From the NCBI GenBank assembly GCA_964236735.1, contig CAXSFM010000016.1, forward strand, positions 33,297 to 97,296: 64,000 bases of DNA. Direction: 5' to 3'. This document shows, piece after piece, positions 58,525 to 64,000 of this stretch. The DNA is from JAIVJG01 sp964236735 (GTDB taxonomy: Bacteria > Acidobacteriota > Blastocatellia > Pyrinomonadales > Pyrinomonadaceae). Each line of letters begins with the position of its first letter. Position 1 is the first letter of the stretch. The notes under the pieces were generated by a model, which searched no databases, was not told where the DNA came from, and saw only the letters and a list, made by a program, of their open reading frames with translations. Made by a program: the position numbers and the translations under genes.

Positions 58525-59697
58525 ATGAAGGCACTCTGCTGGTATGGGAAGGGCGATGTACGGGTCGAGACGGTTCCCGACCCGAAGATACTTGATCCGC
58601 GCGACGCCGTTATCAAAATCACGACGGCGGCGGTTTGCGGCTCTGACTTACACCTGCTGGACGGCTACATGCCGACGATGGAGAAGGGCGATGTGCTCGG
58701 CCACGAGAATATGGGCGAGGTCGTCGAGGTCGGCAAGGATGTGAAGAATTTGAAGGTCGGCGACCGCATCGTCACGCCCTTCACGATTGCTTGCGGCGAA
58801 TGTTTTTTTTGTAAGAAGGGACTGACCTCGCTCTGCGACACGTCGAACCCGAACGCGGAAATGGCGCGTGCAGCGATGGGACAGTCGCCGTCCGGTCTCT
58901 TCGGCTACTCGCACATGCTCGGCGGGTTCCCCGGCGGGCAGGCGGAATATTTACGCATCCCGTTCGCCGATTTCGGCCACGTTAAGATTCCTGATGGGAT
59001 TCATGATGAGAAAGTTCTCTTCCTCTCTGACATTTACCCGACCGGCTACATGGCGGCTGAGAATTGCCAGATCGAGAAGGGCGACACGGTCGCGATCTGG
59101 GGCTGTGGCCCGGTCGGACAATTCGCGATTAAGAGCGCGTGGATGCTCGGCGCGGGTCGTGTGATTGCGATTGACACTGTGCCCGAACGCCTCGCCATGG
59201 CACGGGACGAGGGCAAGGCCGAGACCATTGACTTCAAAGAAAATGACATCTACGACAAGTTAATGGAGATGACGAACGGGCGCGGCCCCGACTCGTGCAT
59301 GGATGTGGTGGGATGCGAGGCTCACGCGACCGCCTCGCTAGATTCGGCGCTCGATGCGGCGAAGACTGCTGTCATGCTCGGCACAGACCGCCCGCACGTT
59401 TTGCGCGAAGCGATCATGTGTTGTCGCAAGGGTGGGACTGTTTCAATCCCCGGCGTCTATATCGGCTTCCTCGACAAAATTCCGTTCGGCGCGGCGATGA
59501 ACAAAGGGGTCACGATGAAGATGGGTCAGACGCACGTACATCGCTATCTCGAACCGCTTTTGCAAAAGGTCGTGGACGGCGAGATTGATCCGTCGTTCGT
59601 CATCACGCATCGCGTCTCGCTCGACGAAGTGCCGGCGGCCTACAAAACCTTCCGCGACAAAGAGGACGGCTGCATCAAGGTTGTGCTCAAGCCGTAG
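58525..59697 (+). CDS. Zinc-dependent alcohol/formaldehyde dehydrogenase
   Basis: A 390-residue medium-chain dehydrogenase. Catalytic zinc ligands C38 (VCGSDLH) and H60-E61 (GHENMG); structural zinc cysteines C90, C93, C96 and C104 (ACGECFFCKKGLTSLC); Rossmann motif AIWGCGPVGQFAIKSA. The sequence is closest in pattern to the glutathione-independent formaldehyde or threonine-type dehydrogenases. AAAGGGGGAAAACA precedes the ATG at 58525, although the frame is open for a further 122 codons. Partner genes: GlcG-like upstream, MBL hydrolase downstream. Confidence 0.92.
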   Translation: MKALCWYGKGDVRVETVPDPKILDPRDAVIKITTAAVCGSDLHLLDGYMPTMEKGDVLGHENMGEVVEVGKDVKNLKVGDRIVTPFTIACGECFFCKKGLTSLCDTSNPNAEMARAAMGQSPSGLFGYSHMLGGFPGGQAEYLRIPFADFGHVKIPDGIHDEKVLFLSDIYPTGYMAAENCQIEKGDTVAIWGCGPVGQFAIKSAWMLGAGRVIAIDTVPERLAMARDEGKAETIDFKENDIYDKLMEMTNGRGPDSCMDVVGCEAHATASLDSALDAAKTAVMLGTDRPHVLREAIMCCRKGGTVSIPGVYIGFLDKIPFGAAMNKGVTMKMGQTHVHRYLEPLLQKVVDGEIDPSFVITHRVSLDEVPAAYKTFRDKEDGCIKVVLKP

Positions 59698-59794
59698 AAG
59701 TTGAAGGCTCATGTTATTCAATTGCGGGCGGCGATTTGGCTGAAATTAAATTGCCGTCCGCAATTTCTTGAATGAGTAGAAAAGAACTCGAAAG

Positions 59795-60460
59795 ATGCGT
59801 ATCTCAAAATACATTCACTCTTGCCTGTTGATGGAAAAGGGCAACGACAAGCTCTTGTTCGATCCGGGAAAATTTTCCTTCGTCGAAGGGCTGGTCAAGC
59901 CGGATGATTTCCGAGACCTCTCGGTGATTTTCCTGACTCACCAGCATCCCGACCACATTGACGATGATGCGCTGAAGCAGATTCTGAAGAACAATCCTTC
60001 GGCTCTCGTCATCACGAACACTGAAATCAAATCACGCCTTGCCGAAAAAGGCATCGTCGCCGCCGAACTGCTCGAAGATGGAAGCCGCACGGTCGGAGAT
60101 TTCACAGTGCAGGCGCTGGCGGCGCAGCACGCGCAAATCCTGAACGCTGCGATACCGCAGAACACCGCTTACGTGGTGGACGAAACGCTGCTCCACCCTG
60201 GCGACTCTTTCGCTTCCAATCTCGACGCATGGAAAGGCGTCCCCATCCTCGCGCTGCCGATCTCGGCTCCTTGGACGACGGAACTCGAAGTCGCAGAGTT
60301 TGCGCGCCGGATGTCTCCGAAGAAAATCATCCCCATTCACGACGGCTACGTGAAAGACTTTTTCCTGAAACAGCGTTACGAAAATTACGGGAAATATTTT
60401 TCGCAACTCGGCATAGACTTTCAATGGATGGACAAGCCCGGCGATTTCGTAGATGTGTAG
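59795..60460 (+). CDS. MBL-fold metallohydrolase (UlaG-like)
   Basis: A 221-residue metallo-beta-lactamase-fold protein with H-x-H-x-D-H in FLTHQHPDHIDDD (H49, H51, D53, H54), and NTEIKSRLAEKGI, HPGDSF and IPIHDGYVKDF further on. Proteins of this branch cleave lactones or nucleotide phosphoesters; the substrate is not known. It lies 97 bases after the dehydrogenase, on the same strand. ATG start without a strong ribosome site. Confidence 0.87.
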   Translation: MRISKYIHSCLLMEKGNDKLLFDPGKFSFVEGLVKPDDFRDLSVIFLTHQHPDHIDDDALKQILKNNPSALVITNTEIKSRLAEKGIVAAELLEDGSRTVGDFTVQALAAQHAQILNAAIPQNTAYVVDETLLHPGDSFASNLDAWKGVPILALPISAPWTTELEVAEFARRMSPKKIIPIHDGYVKDFFLKQRYENYGKYFSQLGIDFQWMDKPGDFVDV

Positions 60461-60572
60461 CTCTGGCTCTTCGCGCCTCATGGTAAGCATCAGACGAAAA
60501 GCTTCGGATGTTTGACAGCCATGTAAGCTGTAGATAGTATTCTGAACTGTCAGCTCATAAGCATTTCAGACG

Positions 60573-60971
60573 ATGAAAAGAAAGCCAACGGTAAATTTCA
60601 GACACGCATCTGCGCTCTTCGCGCACGTACTGTCTTGTCTTTTACTTGCTTCAATCATCTACGGCTCGACCGCCGGCCTGACACACCACCACGGTTCGGC
60701 TTCGCTCAGAGTAGTCTCCGGCACAGTAGGCATGACGGGCGCAGTCAGCGCGTCTGAACAGACCGGCTCTACGACGGGCGGCGCTCTGCGAGAGCGCGAC
60801 TGCTCAATCTGCCAGCTTCAACAGCAACTCAATAGCGGACTACTCTACGCGCCAGTTTTCACGCCTGCGCCGCCGGCGCAACAGGCGACGATTTCCACTA
60901 CCTCAGTCCGTTATCTCTCCGCGAGCAACGCTCCGCAGCGTGGCCGCGCACCGCCTCAAATCTCTCTTTGA
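60573..60971 (+). CDS. His/Cys-motif exported protein before TonB receptor
   Basis: A 132-residue protein with an N-terminal signal or anchor helix (ALFAHVLSCLLLASIIYG), a His cluster (GLTHHHGS) and a distal CSICQLQQQL motif, then Pro/Ala-rich tail. The plan recalls DUF2946-like exported proteins of Acidobacteria, which have been linked to metal handling but have no proven function. It lies 149 bases upstream of the TonB receptor gene on the same strand and is probably cotranscribed. His and Cys suggest metal binding; this is inference. Confidence 0.7.
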   Translation: MKRKPTVNFRHASALFAHVLSCLLLASIIYGSTAGLTHHHGSASLRVVSGTVGMTGAVSASEQTGSTTGGALRERDCSICQLQQQLNSGLLYAPVFTPAPPAQQATISTTSVRYLSASNAPQRGRAPPQISL

Positions 60972-61120
60972 TGAATTGCCTTTTCGCCGGCGCGCCAGCC
61001 TTCCAGCTTGCGCGGCGAACTTCCGCAAACATTCAATGATTTGACCACTGCCCTCGCGACTTTCGCGTCGCCTGCGGTGTTCCGAATCATTGTGCATCAC
61101 CAGAGAGAGGTTATATTTCC

Positions 61121-63658
61121 ATGATTCAGAGAAGCTTTACCCGTTTCGCACTTCGCCTTGCCCTTCTGTTGTCCATCACGACCATCTTCAGCTTGACGAT
61201 TTCCGCGCAATCACTCGGCAGCGCCGGCACGATTAGCGGGACAGTCTCCGACGCCAACGGGGCGATCATCCCGAACGCGAACGTGACCATCTCAAACCCG
61301 ATCACCAAATACACGCGCACGGCCACGACCAACGCCGACGGCTCTTATCGTTTCAACGACGTGCCGCCCAACAGCTACCAACTGACGTTTACGGCGAGCG
61401 GCTTTACCACCGCTCAACAAGGATTGATTGTGCGTACATCCGTGCCCATCACACAAAACGTGACGCTCGCCGTCAGCGGCGTCGGCTCGACTGAAGTGAC
61501 GGTCACGGACTCGCTCAACGTACTTGAGAACGTGCCGACGACGCACACGGACGTTGACCAGACTTTAATTACGCGCCTGCCCATCAGGTCGCCGGGTTCC
61601 GGCCTGAGCGACGCGATTACTTTGGCCGCGCCCGGCGTCGTCGCCGACTCGAACGGGTTCTTTCATCCGCTCGGCGATCACGCGCAGACTTCTTACTCGA
61701 TTGACAACCAGCCCGTCTCAGATCAACAGAGCAAGGCTTTCTCCACGCAACTGCCGCCCAATGCCATTCAGTCAATGGAGATTATCACCGGAGCCGCGCC
61801 CGCCGAGTATGGCGACAAGACGAGTCTCGTGGTCAACGCCATCACCAAGTCAGGTCTGGGGCAAAAGAGACCGACGGGCAGCTTGAGCACGCTCTACGGC
61901 ACGTTCGGCACACTCAGTCAGGAGGCGACGCTGGCCTACGGCAATTCCAAAGTCGGCAACTTCGTCTCGTTCGACTTCGAGCGTTCGGGACGCTTTCTCG
62001 ACTCGCCGGAGTTCACGGTGCTCCATGATCGCGGCACTTCCACGAACATCTTCGACCGCATAGATTACAGTCCCAACAGCAAGGACACTTTTCACGGCAA
62101 TCTCTTTCTCGCGCGCAACGATTTCGAGCAGCCGAACACTTTTGATCAGCAGGCGCTCGGACAAAATCAACATCAACTCGTGCGCTCGATCAATCTCGCG
62201 CCCGGTTACGTCCACGTCTTCAACCCGAACACGATTCTGTCCGTCAATCCTTATTACAGGCTCGACGAGGTGAAGTATTTCCCCAGCCCTAACCCTTTCT
62301 CCGATCAACTCACGACGATCAGCCAGCAGAGACGGCTCAACAACGTCGGCATCAAGGCCGATGTGGCTTACGTCAAAGGCATCAACAACGCCAAGTTCGG
62401 CGTGCAGTTCCAGCACACATTTCTGACTGAAGCCTTTCAGTTCGGCATCACCGACCCGAACTTCAACGATCCGGCGAGCGACAGCTTTCTGCCCGGACTG
62501 GCGCAATTCGATTTGACGCGCGGCGGGCATCTCTTCGTCTTCAACGGGCACACGGACATCAAGCAGGAAGCGTTCTACGCGCAGGACTCAATCTCCTTGA
62601 AGCAACTAACGCTCAACGCCGGACTGCGCTTTGATAACTACGACGGCATCAGTCACGGACGCTCGCTGCAACCGAGACTCGGCGCTTCGTATCTCGTCAA
62701 ACGCACGGGCACGGTTCTGCGCGCTTCATACTCGCGCAACTTCGAGACGCCGTATAACGAGAATCTCATTTTGTCGAGCGCGACCGGCGCAGGCGGACTC
62801 GCCGACGGCGTGCTCGGCGACGCGACCGATCAAGCGCTCAAACCGGGACGGCGCAACCAGCTTAACTTTGGCTTTCAACAGGCGCTCGGCAAGCTCGTCT
62901 TCGTTGACGTGGACTACTTCAACAAACGCACGACGAACGCTTATGACTTCAACGTGATTCTGAACACGCCGATCACGTTTCCGATTTCGTGGAGCAAGTC
63001 GAAGCTCGACGGCGTCTCGATGCGCGTCAACCTGACGAACTACAAAGGGCTGTCGGCGTTCTTCGTCGCAGGCCACACACGCGCGCGTTTCTTTCCGCCT
63101 GAGTCGGGCGGGCTGTTCTTCAACTCCGACCTGCCGGGCGGCGTCTTTCGCATTGACCACGATCAGAAGTTTCAGCAGACGACGCAGGTGCAGTACCAGT
63201 TCAATCAATGGAAAAAGCTTCAGCCCTACGTCTCTTTCACTTGGCGTTATGATAGCGGTCTCGTTTCGGGCGCGGTTCCCGATTTCGCCACCGCGCTCAC
63301 CTTCTCTGCCGACGAGCAGGCGCAGATCGGCCTCTTCTGCGGAAGCACTGTCGCCACTCCGACACAAGGCATCACCGAATGCACGTCATCGAATCGCGGC
63401 GCGCTTCGCATCAGAATCCCTGCGGACGGAACGGAGAACGACGATATCAATCCGCCGCGCGTCGCTCCGCGCCATCTGTTTGACCTGAGCGTCGGCACGG
63501 ACAATCTGCTCCGCACTGAGCGCACGCGCATGACTCTGCGCTTCACGGGAATTAACCTGACGAACAAGAATGCGCTGTACAACTTTCAATCCACGTTCAG
63601 CGGCACGCACTTCGTCAGCCCTCGTGTCTTTCAGGGTCAAGTCGGCGTGACCTTCTAG
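61121..63658 (+). CDS. TonB-dependent outer-membrane receptor with CarboxypepD_reg-like domain
   Basis: An 845-residue outer-membrane receptor. Residues 1-30 are a signal peptide; about 36-115 form a carboxypeptidase-regulatory-like domain (GTISGTVSDANGAIIPNANV, NADGSYRFNDVPPNSYQLTF) as in Oar-type receptors of Acidobacteria; about 125-245 are the plug (SIDNQPVSDQQSKAF, EIITGAAPAEYGDKTSLVVN); the rest is a 22-strand-type beta-barrel ending in VGVTF with the terminal Phe of outer-membrane proteins. The cargo is not visible from sequence. Its neighbour, the His/Cys protein, suggests a metal or metallophore. The stop TAG touches a nested palindrome. ATG start. Confidence 0.92.
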   Translation: MIQRSFTRFALRLALLLSITTIFSLTISAQSLGSAGTISGTVSDANGAIIPNANVTISNPITKYTRTATTNADGSYRFNDVPPNSYQLTFTASGFTTAQQGLIVRTSVPITQNVTLAVSGVGSTEVTVTDSLNVLENVPTTHTDVDQTLITRLPIRSPGSGLSDAITLAAPGVVADSNGFFHPLGDHAQTSYSIDNQPVSDQQSKAFSTQLPPNAIQSMEIITGAAPAEYGDKTSLVVNAITKSGLGQKRPTGSLSTLYGTFGTLSQEATLAYGNSKVGNFVSFDFERSGRFLDSPEFTVLHDRGTSTNIFDRIDYSPNSKDTFHGNLFLARNDFEQPNTFDQQALGQNQHQLVRSINLAPGYVHVFNPNTILSVNPYYRLDEVKYFPSPNPFSDQLTTISQQRRLNNVGIKADVAYVKGINNAKFGVQFQHTFLTEAFQFGITDPNFNDPASDSFLPGLAQFDLTRGGHLFVFNGHTDIKQEAFYAQDSISLKQLTLNAGLRFDNYDGISHGRSLQPRLGASYLVKRTGTVLRASYSRNFETPYNENLILSSATGAGGLADGVLGDATDQALKPGRRNQLNFGFQQALGKLVFVDVDYFNKRTTNAYDFNVILNTPITFPISWSKSKLDGVSMRVNLTNYKGLSAFFVAGHTRARFFPPESGGLFFNSDLPGGVFRIDHDQKFQQTTQVQYQFNQWKKLQPYVSFTWRYDSGLVSGAVPDFATALTFSADEQAQIGLFCGSTVATPTQGITECTSSNRGALRIRIPADGTENDDINPPRVAPRHLFDLSVGTDNLLRTERTRMTLRFTGINLTNKNALYNFQSTFSGTHFVSPRVFQGQVGVTF

Positions 63659-63801
63659 AGCGGTTTGCAATTGGATGTGACCTCCGTCAGTACCGCGAGC
63701 GGTAGCGAGCGGGTCTCGCTTGGTCAGCAGACCCGCTCGCTACCGCTCGCGGTACTGATAAAAAGCCCTGCGCCAGAGGTCACATGTAATTGCAAATCGC
63801 T
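63659..63801. repeat. 143-bp nested inverted repeat, MITE-like
   Basis: Outer arms: 63659-63683 and 63777-63801 are 25-bp inverted repeats with 22 matches. Inner arms: 63687-63716 and 63729-63758 are perfect 30-bp inverted repeats around a 12-base loop. The whole element starts directly after the receptor stop codon. Short size, terminal inverted repeats and no coding capacity are the features of a miniature inverted-repeat element; TA dinucleotides occur at both outer borders. It could also act as a strong hairpin in the transcript. Confidence 0.85.
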
Positions 63802-63862
63802 ATAAAAGATGAAGTTTTCCCTGAATGGAATTGCCGCTCGATAATTAAGCAACTCAAAAAGA

Positions 63863-63895
63863 AAGGCCGCGTGAGTGAATAGCTCACGCGGCCTT
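63863..63895. terminator. Bidirectional intrinsic terminator
   Basis: Perfect 13-bp stem AAGGCCGCGTGAG/CTCACGCGGCCTT (63863-63875, 63883-63895) with a 7-base loop. It is followed by TTATCTTTG on the plus strand and by TTTCTTTTTG on the minus strand. It lies between the convergent TonB receptor gene and the minus-strand gene at the right edge and can end both. Confidence 0.85.
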
Positions 63896-63935
63896 ATCTT
63901 TGTTCAGCTTCATCTGACTTCAGACGCTGGCTTTT

Positions 63936-64000
63936 TTACGGCAAGGCCTCAACGTTGACGAGAATCCTGAACGATCCAGTCTGTTGAATACCGAGCAGGA
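63936..64000 (-). CDS. 3' end of a minus-strand gene
   Basis: Only the last 20 residues of a frame are seen, ending GSFRILVNVEALP then TAA at 63936-63938. The composition is protein-like, the other two minus frames end earlier or look unlike protein, and the bidirectional terminator lies just beyond. The gene continues to the right of the window and cannot be identified. Confidence 0.4.
   Translation of the reverse strand, partial: LLGIQQTGSFRILVNVEALP

Noticed and set aside
1..64000. tRNA, rRNA and known riboswitches
   Set aside because: I looked in all gaps longer than about 100 bases and saw no cloverleaf, rRNA motif or recognisable riboswitch. A covariance-model search would be decisive; any significant hit would refute this.

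Overview
The window looks like a chromosomal segment of a free-living Gram-negative bacterium, most plausibly an acidobacterium of the Blastocatellia type. This is inferred from a GC-rich coding style, a TonB-dependent receptor with an N-terminal carboxypeptidase-regulatory-like domain (an Acidobacteriota hallmark), a PknB-type Ser/Thr kinase, a DUF4331 protein, and a large surface-polysaccharide gene load. No rRNA, tRNA or CRISPR array was seen.

Layout. 1-2334: the end of a Spy/CpxP-like gene, a DHA2-type efflux pump and a small protein. 2337-5557: a compact integrated plasmid-like element (tyrosine recombinase, winged-helix Rep-like protein with two internal arrays of 10-bp repeats, ParA, small HTH protein with a palindromic operator over its start). 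5735-18218: a tightly coupled ten-gene minus-strand glycan operon. It holds homologues of four Wbp-type enzymes for 2,3-diacetamido-uronic acid sugars, two polysaccharide deacetylases (one fused to a GT2), two FAD oxidoreductases, a methyltransferase and a GT39. 18780-21941: Ser/Thr kinase and a GT4. 22022-26448: a three-gene operon of a DPM1-like GT2, a 922-residue membrane protein ending in a class II terpene-cyclase-like domain with a DSDDTA motif, and a UbiA prenyltransferase. This is the most unusual locus of the window.

26879-39894: mixed accessory genes (TPM protein, VOC protein, DUF3833-like protein, GT2, DegT aminotransferase, NicO metal transporter, an overlooked 57-aa double zinc-ribbon membrane protein, TPR and DUF4331 proteins, a PAS histidine kinase with its NarL-type regulator). 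39950-57787: a second large glycan region with an ABC exporter (Wzm/Wzt), an orphan second Wzt carrying a C-terminal cargo domain, several glycosyltransferases, an asparagine synthase, FkbM methyltransferase, pyruvyltransferase, sulfotransferase and a 2OG-Fe(II) oxygenase. 58023-60460: GlcG-like protein, zinc alcohol/formaldehyde dehydrogenase and MBL hydrolase. 60573-64000: His/Cys-rich exported protein, TonB receptor, a 143-bp nested palindrome that resembles a MITE, a bidirectional terminator, and the tail of a minus-strand gene.

Taken together the genes describe a cell that makes at least one ABC-exported, amino-sugar-rich, decorated polysaccharide (pyruvate, sulfate, methyl and amide groups are possible decorations), next to a lipid-related locus of unknown product. 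Start codons were chosen from Shine-Dalgarno-like sites, overlaps and domain ends; uncertain starts are named in the entries.
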